Below, piece by piece: positions 21,681 to 34,549 of a stretch of DNA of 64,000 bases. The position numbers and the translations under genes are program-made. The notes under the pieces are model-generated. The model did no database searches. It had not been told where the DNA came from and worked only from the letters and a program-made list of their open reading frames with translations. The DNA lies in contig WPIO01000111.1 of assembly GCA_009760855.2 (NCBI GenBank), positions 1,031,501 through 1,095,500 on the forward strand, in the 5' to 3' direction. Positions within the stretch are counted from its first letter, which is position 1. Each line of letters opens with the position of its first letter. The stretch comes from Cristatella mucedo (lineage: Eukaryota; Bryozoa; Phylactolaemata; Cristatellidae).

Positions 21681-23551
21681 CTTATGTTTTCAGCAATGCC
21701 ATTGTACTTGACCTTGTGTGTTTTCCATTTCTCCGGTATTCATAGTTTCGACGTATGAGCAGTCTCTTTCCACGTTTTGAAAGTCGAAATTTTTAGTTGT
21801 TTTGGTGGTTGTATTGTTAAATAGATTTTATTTAATACATAATACACAGAAAGCAAGCATATAAAAAGGCAGATTTACAATATGACATCATTTTGCATAT
21901 AGACTGCTAACGTGAAGATTGTTCGCGTCAGGATTATTACACAATTCTGCAGTCTGTGTATGAACGATCTGTCAGTTCACTAGCTTCGCCTGCGGAATAA
22001 AGAAAAACGAATCTCTCAAACGAACAGGCAGAGCATATATTTACCTGGTTCTCAGTCCTCTGACTGGCCACAGAGGTTTGACCACCTATGCCAGCGTTCT
22101 GCTCAGTTAATTATTAGTTATTCTCGTGTTAACTGGTTAAGCTAGATAAAGACCTCAAGAACGTTAAAATTAATGCGTTTAAAATCAACGGTGCAACCGG
22201 AGAGCTCAAAGGTATCAAAGCAACGGACTGGAGATAGTTTGGATTATAAGAGAGAACGGCATTTTAGGCCCAGGGCTAGAGGAATGGCGTAGGCTTAATC
22301 TCACTCAGCCAAGCTCAACTATCGACCGACGGTTTGTTTTCGAGTGGACCGCAGGCGTTGCACCCCCGTCCCGAAAGGCTGGGCAGAGTCCTCGAGGGTG
22401 ATAGCCACTGTCCTGAGAGCTTAGACTAATAAATCAGAAAGAAGACCGTTTCAAATATAGTCTATGAGGTAGCAGACGAAAGAATCTCTGCCTGAATTCG
22501 AATGTAGAACTGGAGGAGCACAAGCAGATCCACGGTGTTACATGGTAGGAGCCCTGCTGGGTTGCAGGAGGGAGGACTTTGGTGAGTCAGGTGCTATCGT
22601 TTCGTCTGCTGTGTGGGTGTTAACTTTGCCTTGTTCGTATAGAGTAGAGTGCCATGTGAGCCGGGAGTCCTGTTTAGTTAGACAGCCTTCGCCCCAACTA
22701 CCAGCCAGTTAACAGCAGCACCTGTGTCGAAGCTCCTGCATAGAGAGCTTGGATGACTGGTGGCAGAGCCAGTGTCTAGCAGCTGATCCACTGCCTGCAG
22801 CAGAATCACACAACGTAGCTAATGATCGTACGGAGTCGGTGGTGTGTCCCCACACCAGGCAAGTGGTTCTGGGAGGAGCTGGTGGGTGTACCAGCTAAAG
22901 TATCAGCCGGTTCTCATCAGACTGGCCCGGACAGTCAGCTTGGGTGAGGTCAGCTGGTCCTTTTCAAGTTAAACGCTGCTACTTACACAATCGAAAGTAG
23001 TCATCGTCGAGGGGAAAATTGCTATGAAGTTCACTGTTGAGCTGCTTCAGCTAGTTCGGCCATTTGACTGCAGCATTCATTCGATAGCCTTCACCCCCAG
23101 AATGAGAAGTAATCTTGATTTGTATGCAAGTCCGAATTGAACGTCAGGATCTATGGTCAGCATCTGGATCCTTATCTTCGTCTGGACAGCATGTGATGCT
23201 TGACTCGAGTAGGGCAGCTGCTTCAGTAATCTTTGGCCAGCATACCAAGTCAACTGGTTGCTGTCTGCAGCAGCACACAAGGCTGTTCGAAGGCCTTTTA
23301 TCGAGAGGTCCAGAATAGCAGGCTCAATGCATATGCCTACCCTGCAGCCAACTTCCTGGGTGGACGTATTATGCTGTCAAAAATGCTGCTTTTACCAGAA
23401 AATCGTTTAGCCAGCACTGTGAACAAATGTCAAGAGGACAATTTCCAACTCAGTTGGAAGAAAGCTACGCATAATTTGGTACGGATATCAGGATTGCATT
23501 GCAGCGTTACATACTAGTGCCTTTTAAAGAAATTTGGCATCGCATAAAGTA
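21681..23551. other. No gene recognised
   Basis: Nearly 1.9 kb with only short open frames. No repeat family or domain is recognised. Confidence 0.4.
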
Positions 23552-23653
23552 TTGTGCTTCCTTTGCAGCAAATATGAAGTGCCAAGAAAGAGTTTTGTCT
23601 TAGAAAGGGCGGTATGTCAAGTGTAATATTGTTATTATCATTATTATTATTGT
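23552..23653 (+). mobile_element. LINE-A solo 3' end, decayed
   Basis: 'gtgcttcctttgcagcaaat', a damaged hairpin and an ATT tail. Confidence 0.7.
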
Positions 23654-24033
23654 AAGCATTTGCATAGACAAACTCTCATCGGAGGGCATGTTTAAAGGGT
23701 GCTTTCTGTTTGGCTTGTTTGAGGTCGAAAGACTGCAGTGGCAACCAGGCCCTTCCAATGCATTCATGGTGGCCAGCTTTGACTTTAGCCAAAAAAGTAG
23801 CCTTTCTGTGCAATAGTGTGTTGGTCAAGTGCAAATGTTTCCTGTGCCGTGGCTCTTCTAGTTGCAAGAAGATGGCCCTACTGAAACCTAATGATACCAT
23901 AAGTCTCGTTAGATTAAGACAGTTCTATAGATTATTAACGTTTCCTGAGCTATACCTATTATCACTAGGAACAAGATTTTGCAATCTAAGGCAGATACCA
24001 TGTAAAATGATCTGGTGGTGATTTGAGAGTGGT
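23654..24033. other. No gene seen
   Basis: Opposed short frames (23710-24021 plus, 23900-23676 minus) without recognisable domains. Confidence 0.4.
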
Positions 24034-24215
24034 GCTCTCCTGACTCAGCTATGCTTCTCACTCTCTCTTTGTTGCCAGAGATGAAGTCTGCTGGCTACCG
24101 AATTCATACAGAAAGCCACTTAGGCTGTGAGTGTGCTACACAAAACTCTCCTGCTTACAACCAACATAGTGTTCGTGGAGTTACAGATAGAGATACGTTA
24201 CATTACTTTATGCCC
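24034..24215 (+). mobile_element. LINE-B 3' end
   Basis: It carries 'cttctcactctctctttgtt', 'gccacttaggctgtgagtgt' and 'agatacgttacattactt', the ATTAC-type end of LINE-B. Confidence 0.85.
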
Positions 24216-25462
24216 ATCGTGATCAGGTGTGGCACTCTGGGGTTGTTGAAATATAGAGCTTTCCATCAATGACACAAATTTTTATTAAGCCGAGTTCGCT
24301 ATTAAGCCGTTCCCTATTGCATATCATGCTCCGAAATCGACACATTGCACTGGATCTCAGCTACTTCAACCACCGGTTAGCCGGGTTAGGGGTTAGCCGG
24401 GCTTTGAGGTGCTTGCTTTATCAGCAGCGGCCAGGCATCTGCAAGCTGTTAGGTTGGCTGTGTTAAGTTGACAAGGCTATTCTGCTGATCCCAAGACCTC
24501 TCCTATAGTAAATGACTGAATTATCGATCTTGCTAACAGTCTGGAAGATTTGCCTCGAACCATCATACCGTACAAGCCTGCTTCTGAAGTACTTCCTAGG
24601 CAAAGTCCAACGGAATGCACGTTTCTAGCAAGCTAGAAAATAATCGGCAGACCTAGGCGACGGATGTGAGGTTACAGCTCTCAACTTGGCTGCTCATTGG
24701 TCATATGGGAGATCTGAAACTAAGGCAGCTGTGTATACCAACCGGAAGCATCCCTGTAAGTTCATGGAGGCCTGCCTGATGGCTCTCTGTGCATATGCAC
24801 TGAAGCAGAATCGAATAATTGGGTGAGAACCTTTCAGTGAAGAGCAACTTGAAATAGTTTGGCAGCCTGCTCATGAACCTGCATTCACTACTTGACACTG
24901 ATTTACAGATAGCGAGTTGAAGCTCCTGAGCGACCTTCTAAAGCGATGCAGTTAATGCACAGCTACGACTAACTGGTGCCTTGAAGTGCCCGTACATAGC
25001 AAATAGCCCAGCAGCATATACCGAGGTAAAAGCATGGCTGCACGTTCAGCTAGTCAAGCAAGTAGCCATTGAACCGATAGCTAGGGGCTGCAGGAAAGGG
25101 TGCCTAAATCGGCAGCAAGACAAGCAGTGTATCTTATATAACCTAAGCCAACTGTCTTGAAAATCGTTGAGTCGAAAGAGTTATAGGGAACAGCTCCACA
25201 ATCACTTGATCCTGAAGACTTATGAAACAACAAGCTAGACCTGAGGCTATTTGATTGGGTCTGCTTAGTAGCTATCTGGATCGTTTGACTCAGTCATATA
25301 TAGGCAGCGTTTGAGCTCTTTTGACTAACAAGATACCGATCGACAGTATTTCTTTGTTCCAGCAGGACCCTGCCAATAGTAGCAAGTCAATCCTATATAC
25401 TGGTATGGCTGTTTAGTCCGTCCTGGCTGATATCTATGCTTTAGGCTTGGCTGCAATGTAAA
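24216..25462. other. No gene recognised
   Basis: A short duplication 'ggttagccggg' occurs near 24378-24400. No domain or repeat family is otherwise seen. Confidence 0.4.
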
Positions 25463-25545
25463 AAAGAGATTTGCTGATTTAACAGCCTCGTTTGTATCGC
25501 AACAGAAAAGCCTTAACGTCGATCACTGCTATCTGGGACGTGAAG
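25463..25545 (-). mobile_element. SINE-B partial copy
   Basis: In plus orientation it reads 'tttgctgatttaacagcctc', then 'gcaacagaaaagccttaacg', the end and body of SINE-B. The tRNA-like head is missing or decayed. Confidence 0.6.
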
Positions 25546-26861
25546 AGTGAGCACATTACTTCATTAGCTATTTTTCTAGCAGCCTCCCAGCTGATCCGGG
25601 TTAATTTTCCAACCAATCAAGATAAAAACAGAACCGGGTGCTCATATTCTGGCAGTGGGCACACTGCACAGACAGCAGCCAGAATAAAAAATGATCCCAC
25701 AAGAGCACAGCAAGCAGGTTGCATCCAGCTAAACATCTGCAGAGCTGGTACAACAGTAGCAGGCAGGCAGGCACTGATATTTATGTATCTATATTTACAT
25801 AAATGTACAAATAAGTTTAAGAAGTCATAAATTAAAGTGCAGTCTGCAATATTCACGAAGAACACTCCCAGAACTGCTACACATTTTCTAGAAACTAGAG
25901 CTTCGAGTACAGTGACAGCCTGTATGTAACTTTCTTCTGCGAGATTCGGTAATCTGGGGGAGGAAGGCTTCGGTCTGTACCAGTAACATGCCGTTCACGT
26001 GGTGCCCGAATATTGGCAGGCTCTAGCCTGTACCTTGTCCATGCCATCCTTTGTTTGGCTGAAGGGGGACACAGAGTTTGCATGGGCCAGGGTGACCTGG
26101 CTCTGACAAGTAGCAGGGCAGCAGCTCCAGCCCAGCACCTGGCCCAAGTGCAAGCCACATTCAGCTCATTTGCAGCTGATCACTCTCAGTCCTCAGCAAA
26201 ACTCGACATCAAGCGGTCCTTGCTGCAAGCTGCAGACACGATGGTGCCTACTTTGGCTTCTGTGACTGCAAAGCCTTTCGTTTTTCATCCAGAATCTCTA
26301 CAAAGAAACATGCCGCAGAGCAAAGTTCAACATAAATTGGGGCGAAATTCATGGCCATTTTTAAACGATTTTTTTTACAGCTGATCGCCAACTATTATCA
26401 ATGCATGCTAGGCATTGCCAACAAATGGCACAGCAGCCTACCCTGCAAGAATAATATTAACAGAAAACCAAATGCAGGCCAGCTAACATCCAGCTGCCAT
26501 GCTAGTCTATTAAGAAAGAAGTTTGCCGAGCTACTCAAGGCTTATGGCATAAGGCGATAGCCTATTATGGATGAAAAGAGATATGCCGGAAGAATCATTT
26601 CAATAGTAGACGACAATCGCAGCCCAGGTAAATGGAGCTCAAACTTTACGACTTTTTTTTGCGAACTTTACGAGTTTTACGGGTCGTGGACTCGACTGTT
26701 GTAGCAATTCTCTGTGGCCAGCTGCAGGCAGGGCAAATGCTGCTCTTCAGCCGACTGAGTTGGATCAGGGGCTCAGTGGACGAAGAGAACTAAGAGTGGA
26801 GAGAACAAGTAGCATATACCTGTCCAGTACATACGGTAGGAGACAAAGTAAATATAAATAT
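25546..26861. other. No gene recognised
   Basis: A 123-residue plus frame (26013-26384) is Ala/Ser-rich and lacks a recognisable domain. Codon use is not distinctive. Confidence 0.4.
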
Positions 26862-26996
26862 ATGATTCATTTGTATAGGACCCTCAGAGAACTTAATCAG
26901 CTTTCAGACGCATCACGATGTGCCTCAGGGCTCGAGCCAACGACCTCGACCTGACCTTGGTCGGAGAGAGCACCTTGACCACTGGGTCAGACCAGC
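26862..26996 (-). mobile_element. SINE-A copy
   Basis: Head 'tgacccagtggtcaaggtgc', a B-box-like 'ggctcgagcc' stretch and the hairpin-type tail read on the minus strand. Confidence 0.85.
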
Positions 26997-27094
26997 AGGA
27001 CAAGTGAAGCGATGAGCTGACGGTTAGCCTGCGACGGATTTTGTTACAGCCCTAACCTTTGAATACCTCGATGCTGTGACTTATTATCCACATA

Positions 27095-28804
27095 TAATAA
27101 TATTAACAATAATAATTCACTTGATAAAGCGCCCTCAGAGAACTTAATCTCTCTCTAGGCGCTTTACATTTGCTGTAAAGTGAAATGCAATTGAATGGTA
27201 AGTAAAATCATGCTTGAAAAACAAACAAAATGAATAACATGGTTAGGGGTGACATGCACTGGGTCAGCATGCAAATGTGGTTAGTGGCAGCATGCACAGT
27301 GTCAGCACTCATAAGCACATCAAGGACGAATCACAGGGACCCTCTAAATGCTGTCCTAAATAGGTGTGTTTTTAGGTTCCTTTTAAATGTGGTCAGGTCA
27401 GGGAATGTTCTGACGCAGGTCGGGAGTTCCAGGCTTTGGGAGCCTACGAACTAAATGCACGGTCTCCAAAGGATTTAAGGTTTGTATGAGGTATTTCTAG
27501 ACTGTTGGATTCCGAAAAGCGAGTGGTACGATGCTTGGCCTGATGGGGTAGTATATCTGACAGATAGGCTGGAGCCATAGAATGAAGGGACCTAAAAGTG
27601 AGGGACAAAACCTTGAAGTCAATCCGTTGCTTGACTGGTAGCCAGTGCAGGTCGGCGAGAAGTGGAGAAATTTGGCAACTGCGACGCTCACGACAGACAA
27701 GCCTAGCTGCAGAGTTTTGCACCAGCTGCAATCGCCTGATCACACATGCTGGTAGGCCAGTAAGCAGTGAGTTGCAGAAGTCGAGACGGGATGTCACGAA
27801 TGCATGGACCAACTTGGACGTGGTATCTTTATCTAAACAAGCCCGAATTTTAGCAATGTTATGAAGCTGAAAATAAGCAGATTTGACAGTGGAGCTGATA
27901 TGGTCGTCTAACGAGAGGTCGCTTTGGAATATGACACCTAGATTTCGAGCTGATTCAACTGGAGATATGCTGGCTGAGCCAATTTTGAGAGTCAGCCTTT
28001 CCAATCTCTGGATCACACTGGGTTTGCCCATAACTAGTAAGTTAGTTTTATCATCGTTAAGTTTTAGAAAATTTGCTGCCATCCATGTGCGGATGTCATC
28101 AATGCATGCAGCTAGTGAGTTTTGAGAATTCGAGGTGCTCGAAGGCTGGGAGGGATCAAAGCAAAGGTACAACTGAGTGTCATCCGCATAGAAGTGACAG
28201 CCTAGATTGTGCTTGGCAATCACATCAGCAAGAGGCAGAGTATAAACCGTGAAAAGAACCGGACCTAGCACGGAGCCCTGAGGTACTCCCTATTTCCTAG
28301 GTACCTCACATGATCTTTGTCCATTCATGTCAATACTCTGGAGTCTCCCACTGAGATAGGACCTGAACCACTGCAGAGCAGTGCCAGTGATGCCCAGGCG
28401 AGATGAGAGACGCTCTAGAAGAACGTTGTGATCGATGGTATCAAAAGCTGCCGAAAGATCGAGCAAAACAAGCAGAGACACTCTACCCATGTCTGCATTC
28501 CTAAGTAGGTCGTTGTATACCCTAAGCAATGCTGACTCTGTGGAGTGATTAGCTCTAAAGCCGGACTGGGACTTACTAGCAAGGTGTGAGGTTTCGACAT
28601 ACGAGTTCAGCTGGTCTGCCACGACCCGTTCGAGTGTCTTTGATAGGAATGGTAGAAGGGATACTGGGCGGTAGTTGCTCAAGTTCTCTTGGTCAAGTGT
28701 AGCTTTCTTGAGAAGTGGCCTGACTACAGCTTTTTTGAAAGGTGCATGACCTGAGGCTAATGACATATTAATTATGTTAGTTATGCATGGCAGCAGCAGA
28801 TCAT
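27095..28804 (-). mobile_element. LINE-A 1.7-kb copy with most of the reverse transcriptase
   Basis: This young-looking copy runs from the TAA tail and perfect hairpin up to the RT palm. Its RT reads as two blocks in one frame (28766-28290 and 28271-27444) separated by a single TAG within VPRK[13 protein letters not shown]. The [10 protein letters not shown] catalytic box is intact. A small deletion near 27428 shifts the last part. The RT includes [14 protein letters not shown] and [11 protein letters not shown], which the longer copy at 34550 lacks in part. It is truncated at 28804, before the endonuclease. Confidence 0.93.
27444..28766 (-). pseudogene. LINE-A reverse transcriptase (one in-frame stop)
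   Basis: This is the RNA-dependent DNA polymerase of an L2/CR1-like element. Palm and finger motifs are visible: [56 protein letters not shown] and the YADD box. The thumb region contains [14 protein letters not shown] and [13 protein letters not shown]. One stop near 28272-28290 and a terminal frameshift disable it. Confidence 0.9.
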
Positions 28805-28989
28805 ATCATACACTATTATGAGGGTAGACTGGGTTGCACCGGTCGACATGATTCAAGTACTAAACATTCAATGTGACACATTTTCATAGCGGCAGCAACA
28901 TAACAATCAAATAACAAGACAAAGTTATTCGATGACTAAGGAAAGACAGGCATTCAATTGCTTAAGTAGTTCACATGTATGACCTAACA

Positions 28990-29048
28990 AAATAATAATA
29001 ACAACAATAATACTAACACACTTGATAAAGCGTCCTCAGAGAATATGT
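28990..29048 (-). mobile_element. LINE-A tail fragment
   Basis: A TAA-rich tail and half of the hairpin ('cacttgataaagcgtcctca') are present and then stop abruptly. Confidence 0.7.
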
Positions 29049-30302
29049 CAGAGACGTTATCTGCATTAGCCATCCTTTACTAGGTAAGAGCAAAAAGTTC
29101 ACTCTAACTGCCCACTCTTTACAGATCCTAACATTTTAAACTTATCTTTCATCAAATCAGCAAGCAGCTCCTGGTGACAACATGCTAAAATGTAAGTCGC
29201 TGCGCATACCGAGTGTGGCCACCACACAGAAGTCTTGTGAATCTACTTAGGCCTTAATTAAATGAGCCACGCTCCTACGATGTGTTCATGAGTTGCCGAG
29301 TAAAATGTATGGACGACTTAATGAGGCACATTCCCGGGTGGAGAACTGTGAAATGCACAACATCAAAATCCTAAAAGTAAGCATGGAGCATCATGCACCA
29401 AGGCAGCCACACTGTTTTCCCAGCAACACAACATCTAATGCTAAATCGTCAGTGCCGATCTGTTGAGGTAGGCACTTTCACAATTAAAGAACTCCATGTC
29501 CCAGGCTTAAAAGAACATTGTCTGAGGCTGGCTCCCACTTCTAGGACTACCAGCACATAGCTAATATGATTGCATTAGTGCTAAAAGAGCTCAGCCCCAC
29601 TAATTACACTTCTTTTCGAGCCAGTCTGCTTGCGAACTAGTACAGCAGACAAAGCCCAGACATGAATGCTAGCCGAGCTTCCTGTCGTCTGGGGCCCAGG
29701 AACACTTCACTCCGATTGCTTAGCGAACACCTAGCAGTAGGAGCGCTGTGCTCCGATTGGCTAGTCAAGGTCGGAAAGAGAGTCAGGCCTAGTAACAGAA
29801 GACAACAACATTTAGGAGCAGCACTGTAGTAGGCTAGAGTATGCATTATCACATCGCGATCTCAACACAAGTATTGCCTGTTAACCAAGTACTATGGCTG
29901 GCTGCTGCAAACAGCATAACTAAGCAGACGATGACGAGCTTAAATACGCGGCTGCACACCAAGCTTACAAATGTACCACTGACTGTTAGGAGTGCGATTG
30001 TGCCACGATAGGGCAAGACGGCTCGTTTAAGTCCTAGCGATTTGCTAGCTCATCTGCAGTAACATATTTCTTGCTAGACTTCCGAACAAAACCTTGCAGA
30101 AGCAGCTTCTCGGCTTACTCGCTGGGTTGGCTATCGGTTGTACCCAAGCCAATTAGGCTCAGAGTGCACAACTATAGAGTCCACTCAGCATCATAAGCCC
30201 TTACAGTAGACCTGATACCATGTAATGAGGCGAATGCATTTGTCCAGCATTAATTGTGATCCCCTGGAAACACACAAGTGCTGCGTAAAAATATAAACTA
30301 AC
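29049..30302. other. No gene recognised
   Basis: Only short frames. The best (29852-29637, minus) has no recognisable domain. Confidence 0.4.
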
Positions 30303-30436
30303 ATTTAATTCATTTGTATGGCGCCCCAAGAGAACTAAATCTCCATTCAAGCACTTCACATATGCCTCGGGGCTCGAGCCCACGACTTCACCCAAACCTT
30401 GGTCGGGGCGAGCACCTTAACCACTGGACCAAACAG
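30303..30436 (-). mobile_element. SINE-A copy, well preserved
   Basis: Head 'ggtccagtggttaaggtgct', B-box-like 'gtgggctcgagccccg' and tail 'gcgccataca' end are clear on the minus strand. It directly abuts a plus-strand LINE-A fragment. Confidence 0.9.
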
Positions 30437-30448
30437 ATGCCTCACACA

Positions 30449-30912
30449 GCTTTTGTCACTCACTGTTAGGTCCCTTCATTCTATGGCTTCAGCCTACCTG
30501 TGAAATCTACTCCCTCACCAGGCTAAGCTTTGCACCACTCACTTTTCAGAATCGAATTGTTTACCTGTACCGCGTACAAACCTCAATCATTTGGAAACCT
30601 GCCTTTAGTTTGTATGCTCCCAAGGCATGAAACTCACTCCCAAATTGCATCACATCTCCAGACTTGTCACATTTAAAAAGGAACTAAAAACTCATATACT
30701 TATCACGGCTTTAGTGGGTCCCTGTGATTCGTCTTTCATGTACTTAAGCGTGCTGACACTGTGCATGCTGCCACTAACCATGTTATTCTTGTTTATTTCG
30801 CATGCTACCTCTAACCATTCGATTGTGCTTCCTTTGCAGCTAATGTAAATTGCCAAGAAAGGGGTTGGAGTTCTCTGATGATGCAATAGCTAATACATTA
30901 TTATTATTATAA
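30449..30912 (+). mobile_element. LINE-A diverged 3' copy
   Basis: The RT C-terminal end, 3' untranslated region, decayed hairpin and TTA tail are all readable. Confidence 0.85.
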
Positions 30913-30989
30913 AGGATGTGGTCTGCAAGCTACTGCCTGAGTGAGCCTTTCAGCGGATACGTAAAGAGCTGGCATAGCCAGTAGCAGTA

Positions 30990-31105
30990 AGACATTCGAT
31001 CGTGTTTCCTTAGGCAGCAAAGGTAAAGCACCTAGAGAGAGATTGAGATTGAGTTCTCTGAGGGTGCTTTATCAAGCGAATTATTATTATTATTATTATT
31101 ATAAG
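30990..31105 (+). mobile_element. LINE-A solo 3' end
   Basis: 'aaagcacctagagagagatt' and its partner 'ctctgagggtgctttatc', then an ATT tail. A 6-bp duplication (attgag) widens the hairpin loop. Confidence 0.8.
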
Positions 31106-31324
31106 ATGAGCGAGCAGCTATATCGAGCAAGCAGCAGAAGCCATGCCAGCCATTAGCAACTAATTTGTACCTTTTCAAGCAGCACCTAAAAATCGTCATG
31201 GCATCAAGTAAACACGTTCAATATATCCATAGACCAACAAAGAATTGCTCCAAATATAATCTAGAGCGCAAACTTAGTTGAAAGAACTTAAGTCCTTCAA
31301 TAGCACACAGACTCAGGTAAAGGT
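31106..31324. other. No gene seen
   Basis: Short interval without recognisable features. Confidence 0.4.
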
Positions 31325-31490
31325 ATAGGTCGGCTGATTCAACTGCCTCATTTACACAGCTGCAGACAAAATAAGCAGCTATTGCTACTGCTTGCAGTGG
31401 GCAACGTGGGATTGCATGCTGCACGACTTGAACCGAGGACGTGAGCAGAAAAGCGCAAGCACTCTACCATGAACTAAGAGCCAAAGGCCA
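31325..31490 (-). mobile_element. SINE-B copy with clear tRNA-like head
   Basis: On the minus strand the head reads 'ctcttagttcatggtagag', a good A box, followed by 'ctcggttcaagtc', a good B box. The body and the family end 'gaggcagttgaatcagccga' follow. Confidence 0.8.
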
Positions 31491-32823
31491 TGCATGTAGG
31501 GAGTCAGGCCAGACACATGCGGCAGCGCAACAGTCAGGGCAGACACGTGCATACTCACTCAGGGTGTCTGCTTCAGCTCGTGCACGGTCACAACGAAAGT
31601 AAACGTGACTACTTCCCCACGCCTTGTATACTTTCTGAAAGAAGTCGCGTGCACACACATGTTAGGCGCGAGCAGTAGCGGCATATATGCTCGCCACGTG
31701 TATACGTCCGTGTGCACTTTTAGCTCGGCTCAGGGAAAGAACGAGAGCTACACAATGCTGCCCCCTGCGATTCGTACTTACAGCATCCTTCCTTGCGCTG
31801 GACAGCTCACTATGCAGGACGACGAGATCATTGATCTACAATGGGTACATTACCACGTTGACATGCAAACTGGCCGATGCAAACCTCATTGCAACAACAA
31901 CTTGAAAAACGCCAGCATGAGCAGGACATGCAGGACATCCAGATCAGAAAGAATAGCACGGATTTCGGAATCGGCCAAGTTACACTGGATCGGAATCCTC
32001 AATGGTCCCTGAAATCAGGCTGAGCATCAGGCTGAACTTTTGATACCGGCCCCAAAACACTGGAGTGCTGCCTGTCCCTAAGGGACTGCCTCAAAGCCAC
32101 CATGCTTGGCAAATTTTTCATTGCAGTACATATCCTTACCGTGCTACTCTCCACTACCAATGAGAAAAGTGGTAAAATTGCTCTGAAGTCTCTGCTAGAG
32201 GATATTCTGTTCTGCAATCCTTCTGCTCATTTTATGTGTTCTCACTTTACAACACGTGCAAGTGCTTTCATTGCAGTCACCTGTCGGTGGCCAAGAGCAA
32301 ATTGCCATTCCCTTTTTCATTTCAGAGTTGCCAAAATTATTTACTAATCCTAAATGGCTTTGAAACATCTTGCCGAGCCTTAACTATAGTTTTTTTTTAC
32401 AGAGCTCTCACTAATAGTGCGGACACGACTAATTGGGCAAATTGCAAGAGTGGCATCGCCTTCACACCCACAGGACATTTGGCAGGAGTAAACCAACATC
32501 GAGCAAGCATAGAAATACAGGCCACTGTCTAAATAACTTGTAGTTATACACACTCTGCAAGCTGTAATAATATTGCTGACAATTATCGAACGTTCTTTAA
32601 ATAAGTCTAGTCCGGCAGCACATCCTCTGTCCTCGGGAAGCACAATAAAATGCCAATTTTATCTTAACGATTATAAATATAAACGCATGTATGAATGCAT
32701 ATGCACATGCATGCATAAGCATGAACATCCATAAGCAGATGTGCACATAAGTTTTTCCTTGGAATCTAGCATGTTCCAGGCATTAAATTATCAGCATTAG
32801 AGCACTAACTGTAAGCATACCCC
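31491..32823. other. No assigned gene; possibly coding near 32102-32347
   Basis: A plus frame at 32102-32347 (MLGKFFIAVHILTVLLS and on) has a hydrophobic start and ordinary amino-acid composition. It can be extended upstream in frame, but there is no family match I can name. The overlapping frame at 31605-32012 has no recognisable domain. Confidence 0.3.
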
Positions 32824-32897
32824 CTTAAGCGCCTAGAAAGAGTTCTCTGAGGGCGCTTTATCAAGTGCATTATCATGATTATTGTCATTATTACTCA
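32824..32897 (+). mobile_element. LINE-A solo 3' end
   Basis: Hairpin with a shortened loop ('gcgcctagaaagagttctct') and ATT-type tail. Confidence 0.8.
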
Positions 32898-33570
32898 TCG
32901 AAGCACTACAATTTCAGTCTCATACGAATCATGAGTGTCTTCGTTAAGCTTGGCAGCAAGATACAACTGTGGTTCACCCCTGAAACATCGTGAAAGCTGA
33001 AAGCTAAGAAACTCAGCTAAGAGAAGAAGCCAGATAGTAATCAAAGTCAAGCAGCACACATCGTGACTAGAAACACGGTTAGCAAACGATTTTCACTCGA
33101 TGCAACAAAATATAAGCCACTGCCCTGTAACAGTAAATTATGACAAAAAAGATACCACACTGGCATGGGTGGTACATTCTATTGGGTAAAGTTCTGTTTT
33201 CAGTGATATTGCAGCTCTAATAGCTCTGGTACCACCCGAGCTTGTACTCATTGATAAGAACAAAATTTACGATAACAGCCGTGCGTTATCTTCTCGCATA
33301 ATTTTCATCAATTTTTTCAACCAAATCGTCTTTCTATCGCTCGTACGTGGCCTAAGTCAGGCTCGTGAAAGAGCCGGTATACTTTCAACATCGAGTAAGC
33401 CTTTGATAAGAGAAGGAGTTCAACTGCAACCAATGAGATCCGGATCAAATAAAGGCTTAAAAAAGCTCAGAAATAAACAGCATTGCAAATAACTCGGGAA
33501 CTAAAATAATAGCAGTGATTCTCGCAAGCTACATGTAGAAGGAGCATACTAAAATTGTACAACATTTCGC
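32898..33570. other. No gene seen
   Basis: AT-rich, no recognisable repeats or domains. Confidence 0.4.
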
Positions 33571-33921
33571 CTACGACGGACTGTTCAGGTATTGTCCAGC
33601 TGGCAGGGAGACTGGAAAGTTCGTGGCAAGATGACATAACCCAGATATATGCCTGAAACTGGCACCAACCGTACACTCAATGCGCTTGCACTGAGCAGCG
33701 GCCAAAAACTCGTAGTCGCCCCCCACCCCCATTGACGATGGACTCCCAACTACCGTTGATGGTAAGCCACCGCTGTAGCCAGCTCGGATTAATGCGGTGT
33801 CGGTAACATTCTGCCGAAACAGGCCCAAACACACTGGACCCGGTTACTACGCACTCACACTCACCTCTTTCAGAAGAGAGCCATCAACCGCTGAAGGTTG
33901 CGTCTTGCCGTCTTTAGACAT
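33571..33921 (-). CDS. Candidate two-exon small gene, function unknown
   Basis: The minus strand has ATG at 33921 and a 19-codon exon (MSKDGKTQPSAVDGSLLKE). A consensus donor AAAGAG|GTGAGT (33865/33864) follows. A 54-bp intron contains TAGTAAC, a good branch-site match, and an acceptor TTTCGGCAG (AG at 33811-33812). The phase-0 continuation starts NVTDTALIRAGYSGG and stops at 33571, giving 98 residues if complete. The stretch IRAGYSGGLPSTVVG has a superficial resemblance to the N-terminal nucleotide-binding segment of actin-related proteins. I do not consider that enough to name it. The second exon might also splice onward. Confidence 0.35.
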
Positions 33922-34424
33922 GCTCTGTTTGCAGTAGACCGGATGCCAATGAATTATACTGGACTCGCTACCGGAGGCTAATGATTTCTAGTGGACTCGC
34001 TGTCGTTCAAGCACTTCCTGTAGCTCAATAGCCACGAACCTTCACCTTACCCTATGCAAAGCTCACGAAGCCCACTGCCTATCATAGCGATATCTTTCCA
34101 TACAAGAAAAGAAAAGATAAGAGAAGAATTTTGGGCCATTTCTAATGAAAGATGTTATGGTTTGGGGCAGAAATAGGCTTTGAGAGCTACGGCAGATGGA
34201 TATCCTTTGCAATTAAATAACAACTTTCATTAGTAGCTACAGTGCATTTCAATTGTAATTCAGTGTATTCATGATTTCAGCAGGAAGTATGTAGACATAG
34301 TTCTGAAATTCCGTGCAAGCCTTCATTTCTCAAGGTTCGCCACTCTACAGCGATTGTTGCAACCGCCCTATAATGGTTCCTGAACTGAAGCTCTTCTCCA
34401 AGAACGCTGCTCACATAACGGTGT
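33922..34424. other. No gene seen
   Basis: Upstream of the candidate small gene. No clear TATA box or repeat. Confidence 0.4.
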
Positions 34425-34521
34425 TAGTAATAATAATAAGAATAACAATAATAATAATTACGCATTATTATAGCGCTATCAGATAAATTATTCTCTTTCT
34501 AGTCACTTTATAGATGCTGCC
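34425..34521 (-). mobile_element. LINE-A solo 3' end, diverged
   Basis: A TAA tail and a decayed hairpin on the minus strand lie just upstream of the long plus-strand LINE-A copy. Confidence 0.75.
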
Positions 34522-34549
34522 TAGAAATTGTTTTTTGACCGTAGCGCGT

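Noticed and set aside
26013-26384. 123-residue plus-strand frame
   Set aside because: No domain, and a minus-strand frame overlaps part of it.
33571-33834. Calling this an actin-related protein
   Set aside because: Only about 15 residues resemble the family and the rest does not. The similarity may be chance.
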